DNA of 64,000 nt, from positions 1 through 64,000 of the forward strand of contig WEDG01011822.1 in assembly GCA_017591395.1 (NCBI GenBank), in the 5' to 3' direction. A program made the position numbers and the translations under genes. The notes below the pieces were generated by a model. The model was not told the DNA's origin. It saw nothing but the letters and a program-made list of their open reading frames with translations, and did not search any database. Numbering within the stretch: position 1 is the stretch's first letter; each line of letters opens with the position of its first letter. Source of the stretch: Schistocephalus solidus. Lineage: Eukaryota; Platyhelminthes; Cestoda; Diphyllobothriidea; Diphyllobothriidae. Below, piece after piece: positions 1-11,258 of this stretch.

Positions 1-1240
1 GCTGCTGGTGACCTCGTCTGCGTGTGCTACGTGCACGACCTGGCCCCCCAAAACACAAGCACCAGGATTTCACACAACAGGGGTTGAACGGCTTACATCT
101 CACATGTGTGTGAGATAGCCAGAGGTCACGTTAAGAAGGAGCCATCGCAGCCTGACTCTCAGACCACCAGTCAGCCACTCCACACAACACACATTGGACT
201 AACTGCGAGGTCTGAGTGTAATTTTCAGTTGGCAACCTTCCAACCGCGGCACTCAACGTTACCGCATCTCTTCTCCTCCCGACTCGAGCCCGGTCTCATG
301 ACACAATCAAGAAGACCGGAGATGGGAGAGGCATCAGGTGGCTGGCGCGGCCGGAGCTGCCCTCTGGGCGTGCCACCACACCTGGCTCGGATACCACAGA
401 GTGATGGTGCCATAAAGACCACATTAGGGAAGGAGCCATTGCAGCCTCGACTCTCAGTCCGCCAGTCAGCCACTCCACACAAAAACACACATTGGGCTGA
501 CCACGCAGTCCGAGTTATCCCGTCAGTTGGCAACATTCCAAGCCACGGCTTTTAGCGCACCGTGATAGTTTCAAGCGCGTCAGATTGTTTTATAGTGAGG
601 AAAATACGCTGAGCTTTCGACCTCACTTCTCCCCCACCTCCCACAATCAGACCACTGTCCGAGCCGGTCAGTTGTCTGATGCGGAAGCGGCGCAGCTGCT
701 GGTGACCTCGTCTACGTGTACTACGTACACGACCCTGCCCCCAAACACAAGCACCAGGATTTCACACAACAGGGGGTTGAACGGCTTACATCTCACATGT
801 GTGAGATAGCCAGAGGTCACGTTAAGAAGGAGCCATCGCAGCCTGACTCTCAGACCACCAGTCAGCCACTCCACACAACACACACTGGACTAACTGCGAG
901 GTCTGAGTGTAATTGTCAGATGGCAACTTTTCCAACCGCGGCACTCAACGTTACCGCACTTCTTCTCCTCCCCCACCTGAGCCCGGTCTCATGACACAGT
1001 CAAGAAGACCGGAGATGAGAGGGTGCAGTGGCTGGCGCGGCCGGAGCCGCCTCTGGGCGTGCCACCACACCTGGCTCGGATCCCACGGAGTGGGGGTGCC
1101 ATAAAGGCTATATTATGATGAAGCCATTGCAACCTGACTCTCAGTCCGCCAGTCAGCCACTCCACACAAAACACACATTGGGCTGACCACGCGGTCCGAG
1201 TTATTCCGTCAGTTGGCAACCTTCCAAGCCACGACACTCA
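1..1240 (+). repeat. Tandem array, ~694-bp monomer, related to the 3' tail of the RTE-zinc-finger retroelement
   Basis: The sequence beginning GCTGCTGGTGACCTCGTCT at position 1 recurs at 695, so the period is about 694 bp and the window holds roughly 1.8 monomers, open on the left. Within each monomer a block of about 110 bp (CAGTCAGCCACTCCACACAA ... GTCAGTTGGCAACCTTCCAA) occurs twice, near 140-245 and 430-545. The same monomer, in the same block order, forms most of the 3' tail of copy A (10511-11160) and, inverted, of copy B (58650-59270). Reading frames here are short and chance-like. No gene is called. Confidence 0.85.
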
Positions 1241-1934
1241 CACACACAAATGGTGACGATGGTCCACCACTGGGGCCTACCAGATGGACAATCACAACTT
1301 TATCGAACCAAAGATCATCATTGTCCTGCCACCTGCCATTTTCTATCGCTTCAGATCGAATTTCATGCTCATTGTGAACCCCAACGACATGCTTCTCCAC
1401 CTGACTGACTGAATTTCATTGGAATTTGTACCTTAAAGATACTAAGATTGCTATATATTGCAGCAAGATCCAACGCAATTTTAGATCGCTTGTACAGTCC
1501 TTCGCACTCATTCACCTTCGTAAGTACATTGCTTGCGTACTTTCCATGCTCACATGTTCGGTTGAAGAATTCTCTAACGAGTCGTGCAAATTTCCTCAGG
1601 CGTCCGCATATATTTGCATCCATCAAAAACCGCCTCGTGATATTTTTAGCAGTCCACGTGGAATGCGAAAATAAGGGCGTGTCACGAGGCGTTCATTCTA
1701 TGTCTATGGTGTACAGCGTACACCAATGGACTTTAAGAGTCAATTATCGACTTCTATTGCTACTGCTTCCGCTGATTAAAAACCAAAAACTGAACTTACA
1801 GATTCTGCTGCCCAAAATGCACCCTCGGACTGTTGACGCTCGGAGTCAATACTAACATGCTTCACAATAGTGCACGTCAACTTGCCGTACCTTCAGAAAT
1901 AACCAAAACCTGAAGAGCATATCAAGTACAGTAG
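1241..1934. other. Unassigned spacer
   Basis: Moderately AT-rich sequence between the tandem array and the 2-kb repeat. Reading frames of up to 135 codons exist on both strands, but I recognise no domain and see no convincing splice pattern. No gene is called. Confidence 0.5.
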
Positions 1935-1984
1935 ATGACCTATCTATTGGAAGGTGCCGCGCTTTACGAAAGATTGATAGTCAT

Positions 1985-2520
1985 GTGGCAGTTCATTCCC
2001 ACGCTCTCCGCTTTGTCACATCTTCTTGTCTGCCTCACGCTCCTAGTAGATTTGCTGCTGGAGCGACCCGCGTTTTGGCACTGGCCAATCAACGTGCGTC
2101 ATTCCCTGATTGGCTTCAGTTGACAAAAGGCGCCTATAGGCAGGCAGCGCTAAGACTCTCAAGAGCAGACACTGACTCCCACAACTTGGCACTGGCCAAT
2201 CAACGTGCGTCATTCCCTGATTGGCTTCAGTTGACAAAAGGCGCCTATAGGCAGGCAGCGCTAAGACTCTCAAGAGCAGACACTGACTCCCACAACTTGG
2301 CACTGGCCAATCAACGTGCGTCATTCCCTGATTGGCTTCAGTTGACAAAAGGCGCCTATAGGCAGGCAGCGCTAAGACTCTCAAGAGCAGACACTGACTC
2401 CCACAACTTGCCCGGGGACAGATAGCGGCAACAGTTTGCAGAGCTTCTTGTATGCTCTTTCTCGCAGTAAAAGCGTGTCCAGCCCAACAAGTTTTCTCTG
2501 ACATCTGATTTGGGAAACCT
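1985..2520 (+). repeat. Dispersed repeat carrying a triplicated 111-bp block
   Basis: The flanks before (CCTCACGCTCCTAGTAGATT) and after (GGCAACAGTTTGCAGAGCTT ... CATCTGATTT) the triplication align with 43590-43880 inside the large myosin intron, which has only one diverged copy of the central block. The element is therefore a dispersed family. I see no coding capacity, tRNA-like promoter or terminal duplication that would class it. Confidence 0.6.
2075..2407 (+). repeat. Three identical tandem copies of a 111-bp unit
   Basis: Units start at 2075, 2186 and 2297, each with TTGGCACTGGCCAATCAACG. I see no differences between the three copies. Each unit contains the inverted repeat GCCAATCA ... 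TGATTGGC (2084-2091 and 2107-2114 in unit 1), that is, a CCAAT box on each strand, 15 nt apart. Because 111 is a multiple of three, the array is open on both strands: 1985-2425 plus and 2043-2504 minus. I treat both frames as by-products of the repeat rather than genes. Confidence 0.95.
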
Positions 2521-3415
2521 TAGCGTTGTTGATACCTACTACTCCGGCCCTCAACCGCAAACGGACACCAACAAGCTCGTGTCTTTTCTAATACTGTGAG
2601 GGTATTTATTAAAGCAAAGAAGGCATTTGGACTCTTGTCTGACGCCTGCAAATCAGGTGGGATGGAGAGGTAGTTACAAGGATTTGTTCAGGGTATCAGC
2701 ACTTTAAGTTGAAACACGTGAGTCTATTTAATCGGCAAAGGCAGTAATAAGAAAATTTACCCTTGCATTCCTAAAATCCAATTGTATATGTTATAAACAA
2801 AAACCATGTAACTAGGTCCTCATGAAACGGCACTTGATTTGTGTGCCATGCGAACTGCTTTAAATATCGAGAGGATAACAAAGCGAATTCGGATGACAGA
2901 GGACTGTCACCTCACCCATTAACTAATCCTCACTCCTAACACTTGATCACAGACGAAGCATGAGTAATATTCTTACAAAGGAAATTGTGTGCGAAGGGAT
3001 CAAATCGCAATCCAAATCCTAGAACATATAGCACAGTTACGGTAATTTGGATTTGTAGTGTTTATCGAAATTCGAATAAAGTGTAAGGGGACATGTAGAG
3101 ATGGATTTTGTAGACTGGGTTTAATATAGTCAGGGACAGAGGAAACAGGTCAAAATGTCTGGTTTGGATAAACTGCTCGTGAAAGTCTAATCCAAACCGC
3201 TCCAATGGTTCGTCCATAGAGAGGTACTGCGGTCTCGTATACCGAAACACAACAAGCTCTGTAATTTGCATAAAAGAAGATGCCAAGGGCTCATATGAGA
3301 CTGATACAGCGGTGAAGATAGAGCTAAACAGATTATAGGGAAACGTTGGAACGTAACAGAAATTTAAACCATGAAATCGATAATGTTTGTCCGTTCGTGT
3401 GTGTTATGTATGGGG
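2521..3415. other. Unassigned AT-rich spacer
   Basis: AT-rich DNA with only short frames (the best is 74 codons on the minus strand at 3062-3286). I see nothing recognisable here. Confidence 0.5.
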
Positions 3416-3424
3416 TGTGCATAG

Positions 3425-4252
3425 AGCAGGTTCACTCCCTTTTTGAGACGTCCTTCTAAGAAGAAGACTTGACGGTATCGCCCGAAGGAGCGTTTATCGT
3501 AAGAAAACCTGGTCTGGGCAATATACGAATTTCGGCAGTTTCGTACCTCTCCAGCATAAACGCAATCTAGTCCGTTGCTTAGCGCAAAGGGCGAGAAAAA
3601 TTTTCTCGGCAGATAGTATTGAAAAGGAGCTTGGGAAGATCCAGAACCTACTTCAAGAGAACGGATCCCCTGATTGGTGTATTACAAGGCATATTGTCGT
3701 AAGACCAGTGAAACCCGCCCAACTTACCGTGGAAGAGAAAAATATATTGCTCAAAGTGCCCTTTCAAGGGGATGCGCCTAGTGAACTCCTGAAAAAACGC
3801 TAAACCAAGCCGTTAAGCAAACGTTCCCAGTGGTAAGACTTCATATAGTGTTCGCAACCAACCCCCTTTTATGAGGTGAAGGTAAGGATAGGTTGCCCGC
3901 TCAAACCACCTCCATGCGCATTTACTCATTTAATTGCTCCTGTGGAGCAGGTTATATTGGTCGGCGACTATCCAAAAGAATAAGAGAATATCTCTCAGCA
4001 TGGCTGAGAAAATGGGAAGTCAAGAGCACAAACAGCGCCATCCTTGCACATATTGTTGACTCCGGGCATAAAGAGGACACCAGCGAAGCTTTCCGCGTAA
4101 GTTATAAGGTCCCACCAAAGTACCCAAAGCCACTGGATCAACGTCTACCAGCAGCAGCAGAAGCGACTGCCATTATATTGAAGAAACCGGTCTTGTGCGC
4201 ACAAAAGAACCTCGTACAAGCTCCGTGCTTAGCTGGGCCAACGGTCACTTAA
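3425..4252 (+). pseudogene. Penelope-like retroelement remnant: RT thumb region and GIY-YIG endonuclease
   Basis: Several frames together read like the C-terminal half of a Penelope-like element. At about 3480-3800 is a segment of the VYRK-TWSGQY and KRNLVRCLAQRARKIF type, which follows the RT core. At 3893-4249 is an open 119-codon frame with a GIY-YIG-type signature (IYSFNCSCGAGYIGRRLSKR, then IREYLSAWL, AILAHIVDSGH and a PVLCAQK end). The two parts are separated by stops and a frame change near 3800-3890, and the RT palm is missing. Penelope-like elements use this nuclease to prime insertion. This copy cannot encode a working protein. Confidence 0.8.
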
Positions 4253-7200
4253 CTGCATGCATTCCCCCGCACCAGCTCTGTTCACGCCTTTCCCTATAAC
4301 GGCTCTATCAAACGCTCACTTCCGCCTAAAACAATGTTTCTTATCATCCTTCCCCTATGCACACCGCTCACATGATACACACAAACGGACGAACATTTCC
4401 ACTGCATTCCAATGTTTCCCTATAACTGTACTGGCCTGAAGAGAAGTTATTGAAAGCAGCGCGTATGTTTGCGAAATCGTCTTTTGAATCCCAAACATAT
4501 TAGTTGGAGAAGTAACTGAGAGGGTAGCGACTCGAGCAGCCAGGCGAGAATTTGCTCACAGTACGTTTCGAATCCGCGTTCGAATTCATCATCAGAAATA
4601 ACAGCAGATAAAGGCAGGAGAACGCACATGTGTTCCAGTAAACGCACAAAATTGGTGCCGTCATGCGTTATTAATCGTTTCTTTCGTGATCTTTCCATGA
4701 CTGTTGGTGATTGACGCGATGATGACTCGAGTGAGTAAAGATTTGCAAGTTGGTATCATTAATTCTCACTGTTGGTGCGTGTTCGATTATCTGTGTCCAG
4801 AGTATTCTAATCGTTTCTCTTATGTAGCTACTATGACCCCAGGTATGCCATATCTAACAAACGACTCCATATGTTCCCTGCGGTGCCAAGGGTATTCAGC
4901 GAAATTACATGATGTCTTGTATTTTCTACCGGTCTGTCTGCAACTCTAGCTATAAGTTGCGTGAGAAGACGATAGACGGCACCCAAAATATTCTTGAGAT
5001 AGTGGAACATCCACGACAAAGATGGGTCCAGTAACTTTTAATCTCTAATTAAGACTTAACAAGCAGATGGTAACGAAGTTGCATTGGTTACCATTCGCTC
5101 TGAGCACCCGTTGGAATTTTTAAGCATTTTCTCTGTATTTTTAATGCAGCGCCATTAAAAAACAGTCTCTGTGGTAGATCTAATGGTCAATGTTGAATTT
5201 CACTGCATACATCGAATTCGTACGCGCAGTCTAACCGCTAGCTGAGCCAACTCGCGCGCAAGCTACTACCTACCAGACCATAGGTTCTTGGAGTTTGAAA
5301 GGTATCCAGAGCCTACAAACGTCTGAATAGTTTCTCAGTATACGTCATACAAATTGCAGCTTTGCAGATAATCAGCATACCTTATCATAGCTACTCCGAA
5401 GCATTCATTATAATATATAAATCTAAAAACATGACCTTCAGCTACTTAAGGGTAGTAATAATGGCGCCGGAACTTCGTTTGTAGGAACGTCTGCTGGGAT
5501 GACATTTGTACCCAGGACTTGTGCTCGCTCTCTCTACACAAAAGTAACCGTGAATGATGTGGGATACAGGGATTAATTCTGCATTGAATGCACATGGAGC
5601 CGATTCAAAATCAAAAATATCGCGAAAGAACGTGCAGATTTCAAGAGGCTTTGTAACACGGCCTCGATGGCCAAAAAGTGGTTGACAGTATCAAACAGTT
5701 CAAGCTTATAAGGCAAACATTGCAGCACAGTATCGCCTCATGTGCAAGCCGGCGTATGGCTACCGACCCTTAAGCACAGATGCGGGTACTGGTGACAGCA
5801 GGATTATGGAACATAAGCTCCATGATAAGGGCCGACCTGATTTCTACGCGAGACGACCTAAGCGAGCAGACAACAATATAACTGCCGTAAGTAATAATGC
5901 TACAAGAAACACTTGGTTTGCACCCCCAACTGTAAAAAAAACGATTTCTCATCTACTAACGGGTGAAATAACCAGGGGCTGTGATCTACTGTTGCCCTCA
6001 AGTTCCCTCAGATGTCCCAATTGCTCTTGTGAATTCAGTTGAATGCGAAGACCGGCACTCGTGGTCACAACAAACGCCTGAAGTCAGCATCGTCGTCTTT
6101 ACTCAAAGGATTCCCCAGAAAATCAAAAGAAGGAGTACCGGGGTGGTAAACGGTGTCTAGTTTTCTAAGGCTTGTCTAAATCAAATGCAGTCAGATCTGA
6201 CGATTGCGTCTCAAAGGACATTACATCTTTTATTGGCCTTTTACCTCACCTACTCCAAATACCTCTATTATTTAAAGTTCTGAAACCATTCCAGATCGGG
6301 TAGAAGTGTTAAATTAAGACAGGAAAGCTGTGACCGAGACCTCTGAAAATTCTTCTGGAGAGCATATGACAGCCAAGTTTATCCTATCCAGAAAAGTCAG
6401 CCTGCGGAACATTAATAAACAGGTATCTTTTCAACCGATCTTCTCTCCAGTGGATTGGCTGAACAGTTAGGATGTTTTCTCGGAATTAAATGCAGACTGA
6501 AGGATGGCGAATCAAATCTGTATATATTCAATGGGAAAGTTGTTCAGAAGAATACAGTGCTTCAGGTGAATAAGTCAGTCATGCCAAGGATGACGAAAGT
6601 TGCTCAGCTAACGCAGACAATACTGGTCAGCCCGCTGCTTAAGGTGGTAGCAGAACTACGTCGGCACCGCTCAGTGTCCTGACGGAATAGACCTGCGAAA
6701 ATAACGTCCAACTGGACACAGTACGGCTTGTCAGAATGACAAACGTAACCGGAGCTTCAGTTGACGCGAAATTGACCAGCGTTTATACAGAGGCCCAAAG
6801 ACTGTTTTCAAACTTATCGAGTGGAAAAAGTGCCTTTCCGAATTGTCTTGGGATCTGACGGTTTCGCAATTTTCGTGCTTGTGAAATGGCGTTGGCTGGA
6901 CACCAAATATATCAGAGGAATAAGGAAAATCACAAGGGTTGTGTCAAGAAAGACCAACAATTCGGGGTGTAGCACGGAAGCTACTTAATTGAGTCTACGT
7001 TGACTCCCTACGTCTCGATGTACACACTGCCCTTCGGCCACCTAGGACAGACCAAATCACTGATGTTCATATATTAAGGAATCTAGATAAATTTTCCAGG
7101 TAAACCAAATTCACGAGCATGGGCGCCTTAAAAGCATCAGGAATTGACTGGAGCGCAGTACAATTGTCATAACCCAAATCGACCCTCGACTACCGTTTTC

Positions 7201-8225
7201 AACATCGAGTGCACTCTTCGGAGAAAACGCCATGCTCGCAGAGAGAAAACACCCGAAAGCATTGCCGAAGTCATTCACATACCCCTGCTTGGCCAAAATA
7301 ATCAGGAAGTGCTTATGTGAGATTATTTGTTATTCCTCTATTTGAATGCTACAGACCAAAAGTACTAACCTTTCACGAGTTGGATTGCACCAGCTGAGTG
7401 CATATTTACCCGACCTCGATTTTAGCGCCGTATTTGCCGACAATGCCAGTGAAGATTGAAAACTGTTAATGTACGTCCTACTGCAGCTCATCCAATGCCC
7501 ACGGAGGTGTGTAAAGTAGAACAAGAGGCCCGGGTAGCTACAAAGCAAAGAAAAGAAATAAATTAAAATGAAATACAAATTGCGGAGAAAATAGTACACC
7601 AGTAGCCAATTCGAATATTGAACTCTTTTCCATGCAGAGAAAAAAAAAGATAAACATGATCATCACAGCGCGTTGGGAATACGAGAAGAATATGCTGCAA
7701 AAGGCAACGCAGAATCTCAAAGTAATCTGCATATAGCTCAGAAGAATACGCGGATCAGTTATCAAGTCCACTTAATAAAGGCTATCGAGGGTCTCGAAAT
7801 AACTGGAAACAAGGCTGAGACTGAGTATTTTTCCCATTTTTCCAATCAGTCTAAACAAACGCAGCAAGGTTCCTTATTCCCTCCACAGAAGGCCTGACAA
7901 GGCCACCTATAAAGAATATAAACATTCCTGATGACCTTATTCGAATAGAATGAAATGTATTAAGAGAATAGAAGTTTCCATGACCAGCAGAGATTTTGCT
8001 CAAACTGCTGGAGAACGTGACAGGAAAGTTTTGCTTCTCTGTTAGTAATCTTTCAAACTTCACTCGACAATGAAACGATTCCTGGGGATCGTGCACATAA
8101 TTACCTATATGTAAATGGAAGCTGGGCGTTGATGACTATTTACAGGCACGCAAGCTTGACATGCATCCCCAGCAAAGTCCTGCAGAGGATCAGTAATAAC
8201 GAATTACTGCAATTTTTAGTTGTTT
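4253..8225. other. Long stretch without a recognisable gene
   Basis: About 4 kb of intergenic-looking DNA. Reading frames of 60-100 codons (for example 5740-6042 plus, 4447-4698 minus, 7330-7599 minus) show no domain I recognise, and I could not chain them by splice sites. The 8226-9125 LINE fragment may once have extended into 7.7-8.2 kb, but I cannot align that part. Confidence 0.45.
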
Positions 8226-9125
8226 AGAACCTGCTATAGAACTGCCGACACGGTTCCGAGAAGGAATATCTTGCACGACAAAGCTACCTGCAACCTCTCT
8301 AGGATTGGAGTTGAGCTCTAGAGGATAGATATGCGGTCCGAATTGTCTTTGTCGACTTCCGAATGCCTTCGATGCTATACAACGCCAGGGACTGTTATGC
8401 AAACTCGAAGGTATATGCGAAGGAGGTAATTTCCCCAAATGGATAGAAAACCATATTGAGGGTCGGTGACAGGTGGTATGCGTCGGCCAAGAGAAACCAA
8501 ATACTGCCACGGAAGACAGCGGCGTTCCCCAGGGTTCAGTACTGGGACGCATTTCGGTCCTGATTTACGTGGATGTTTGCGCAAGATATTTTAACTGTGG
8601 TGCAATTGTCTTTACCGACGATACGAAAACATATGTAGTGTTATTCGGAGCCTTGCCAAAGACGATGGACTGGCAATAAAGGCGAACGTTCTGACGGTAT
8701 GGTCAACCCGATAGCTTCCGTGGTTCGACGTCACCTAGGCAACCGAATCCCATCCGCCAACGCCAGGGCTTTCGTTCTCGATGATGCAGCTTTACCAGAT
8801 GTGAAAACCCTAAATGACCTCGGCATGCTGATGACGAACACCTTAAAACCGTTCGCTCATTGCTCAAGAGGGACAAAAGGCGTGATTTCCGTATTGTGAG
8901 CCACCGAGAGAAGCTTAAATTTTTGCGACAAAGACAGCTCCAAGATTTTCAGAAAATTCGTGCGATTGCACTTGGATTACACTATGCAAGCCTGAAGGCT
9001 GTGGACAGTTCAAGGCCGAAATAATCTTGAAATAGATCGAAAAAGACTTACGAAAACAGTAAACGTTCATAGCTCCTTTTCTTATACAACCGGCCTGACA
9101 ACGTTAATAGATAGATAGATGTTTC
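8226..9125 (+). pseudogene. Non-LTR (CR1/Jockey-like) reverse transcriptase fragment with microsatellite tail
   Basis: Successive frames carry RT motifs in the right order: NAFDAIQRQGLLCKLEGI (8365-8415, block A), SGVPQGSVLG (about 8518-8550, block B), and IVFTDDTK (about 8606-8630, the catalytic F/YADD block as FTDD). They are followed by a DLGMLMTNTLKP segment (about 8818-8850) typical of the RT thumb. A stop (TGA at about 8468) and several frame changes break it. The fragment ends in TAGATAGATAGATG (9107-9121), matching the short tandem repeats that terminate CR1-like elements. The 5' half, including any endonuclease, is absent. Confidence 0.8.
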
Positions 9126-9975
9126 CTTTGATTACCCGGAAGGCACTGTCAATGGAAAAAAATAAATTAAAACGAGCCCGAAATCTTGTACAGTTAAGGT
9201 ATGCATAGTAGGTCAGCTTCATGGCGATGAAAAATGACACAAATCAGTGTGGTCAAAAAATAGATAAAAGCGTGGACAGTGAAAAAAACTCTGTGTGCAT
9301 TTTAATGGAAAAGGCACATGTTGAATGGGGTTTGTGGGTTTTTAAAGGAAAAAAAACTGTCACTCCTGGGAGAAAAACATGCGCATTAGGTAGGACAGAC
9401 ATGCTGATGAGAGCGTATGAGGGTTCAAAACGCTCCTCATCGTGGAAAAAATCATGCAACAACAGGGGCTCCTTTTCACCGTGGCAGGTGCCATCAATAT
9501 GCGTATCGCTATAAGCGTAACCGTCAAGGAAGCTAGATAGGGGAAACCTTCGCAGGCATCATCCGCACGCTTATGGTCGATCGATGAAAGGACCGCAGAG
9601 ATCATGAAGGTCATGGTAGAATTGCCAGAGAAGTGACCAAGATACTCCCATTGTTGATTTCTCAGACCACCGACGGAGGAACCCGAAACGATCGTAAACA
9701 GTGTGTGTAGGGTGAGAAGGATAGGGAGAAGAATAGGGCCGCAAGCACCATCGCCTGAAGGCACGGCAGATACGATGGCGGACGAGGTTGTAGCCGCTTG
9801 CAAAGGGTCAAGAAAGGGGAGAAGCGCGAAGACCAAGGAAACAATTGGATAATGGGAGATCCGGCAATTGAGTTGGAAGAAGTCAACATAATGCTCTCCG
9901 GGGTGCTAGTTGGCATGAGAATCGAGAATGAGTCCGAGGCCTGCATAGCTCAATATTCCGATTGTAATTTTGACG
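9126..9975. other. Unassigned; possible 3' UTR of the interrupted LINE
   Basis: No protein domain is recognised in the frames on either strand. A short match, GAGGGTTC..AACGCTCC at 9418-9440 and 17560-17582, lies downstream of two related LINE copies. Part of this stretch may therefore be the 3' untranslated region of the split element ending at 9976. This rests on one short match. Confidence 0.35.
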
Positions 9976-10394
9976 CAATTTTTTGGAACATTCAGTCATA
10001 GGGGGGGCCTTGAAAAATAACTGGTTGTGGTAGTCTGTCAAGCTCAAAGTACATGTAACGACACTTAGAAGGTGAGAATTTCATTTGCTAAATTGAGCAC
10101 CACACGGAAAGAGCAAGCAAGTCTGCATGAATTTCTTCCAAGCGCCGTTGAGCCGTAGATTTGGAGAATGAATATACGCATTTAAGATCGTCCGCAAAAA
10201 TAAAAGACTGAGAGTGCTAACTGCTCATGAACTATCATTACTGTCAAAGCAAAAACAACAGAGGACCTAGCACGGTGCCTTGACGGACACCGCTTACAAT
10301 AGGGGTCTCAGCTGAAAATGAGGACCTCACTAAGACCTTTTTTACGATAAGTAAGATATGACGTACTGAAATCGGTAAGGGAACTACGAAGTCC
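9976..10394 (-). pseudogene. 3' half of a CR1/Jockey-like LINE RT gene, split by copy A
   Basis: On the minus strand the frame resumes the RT interrupted at 14927. It runs through a segment equivalent to the palm before block B, then PIVSGVRQGTVLGPLLFLL (block B, about 10247-10310). Degraded matches to the DDLKCIYSFSK region and a downstream YMYFELD-like segment reach about 9980. The closest relative in the window is the copy at 17.96-19.16 kb. It contains stops and is non-functional. Its other half is at 14927-15690. Confidence 0.75.
10384..10394 (+). repeat. Left target-site duplication of copy A
   Basis: CTACGAAGTCC occurs at 10384-10394 and again at 14916-14926, immediately flanking the RTE-zinc-finger element. 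Counting it once restores the reading frame of the interrupted RT (LEALGLR joined to SSLTDF), which confirms the insertion point. Confidence 0.92.
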
Positions 10395-11258
10395 TGACAG
10401 TTCGACCGTCGATTTCGACGAGGTTCACCGTATGCTCCACACAAGGTGGTGCGGGGACGGTGACTTGCGCGTGAATTAGTTTTAAGTGATAGAAGCCTTG
10501 CGCTGCAGCTACCGCACTCTCTCCTCCTCCCCCACCTGAGCCCGGTGTCAAGACAGAGTCAAGAAGACCGGAGATGGGAGAGGGTGCAGGTGGCTGGCGC
10601 GGCCGGAGCCGCCCCTGGGTGTACCACCACACCTGGCTTGGATCCTAGGAGTGGGAGTGCCATAAAGACCACATTAAGAAGGAGCCATTACAACCTGACT
10701 CAGTCCGCCAGTCAGCCACTCCACACAAAACACACATTGGGCTGACCACACGGTCCGAGTTATCCCGTCAGTTGGCAAACTTCCAAGCCACGGCTTTAAG
10801 CGCACCATGATAGGTTCAAGCGCGTCAGATTGTTTATAGTGAGGAAAATGCGCTGAGCTGTTGACCTCAGGCTTTCCCTCACCCCCACAATCAGAACACC
10901 ATCCGAGCCAGTCAGTTGTCTGATGTGGGAGTGGGCGCATTGGCTGACGGGTCGGCGTACCCGTCTTCGCGCGCCACAGCACGATCTGGCCCCCATAACG
11001 CACACACCAGACTTCACTTACTCAGTATATGGACGAGCCATCGCCGTCTGACTCCCAGTCCACTGGTCAGCCACTCGAAACACACAGCACATACACTGGG
11101 CCGACGGCGAGGTCTGGTGTAAGCGTCATAGTGGCAGCCTTACAAGCCACGGTGTCTAGGAAACCGTGATTTTATCAGGTACATTATGATAATTGTGAGG
11201 GTTTTGTCTATGTATTGCTGTAGGTAGTGTGCGCTGGTGTGGCCTAGCCTCTGATGGT
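10395..11258 (-). mobile_element. 3' tail of copy A (one satellite monomer plus terminal hairpin)
   Basis: Non-coding 3' region of copy A. From the finger stop outwards it holds about 100 bp shared only with copy B, then one monomer of the 694-bp satellite (about 11160-10511), then a terminal segment of about 115 bp ending in the hairpin CGTCGATTTCGACG (10407-10420) and 12 further bases. Because the target-site duplication lies outside it, the tail moved with the element and is not flanking DNA. Confidence 0.88.

Noticed and set aside
106..1104. Open frames within the 694-bp array
   Set aside because: They are not conserved between the two monomers, which have indels that shift frame.
1985..2504. 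Frames of about 150 codons on both strands across the triplicated unit
   Set aside because: They exist because the unit length is a multiple of three and lacks stops. There is no conserved protein motif.
9360..9836. 158-codon minus-strand frame as a membrane-protein gene
   Set aside because: It is hydrophobic in patches but matches no family I recognise, and it may lie in LINE 3' sequence. No start or splice context supports it.
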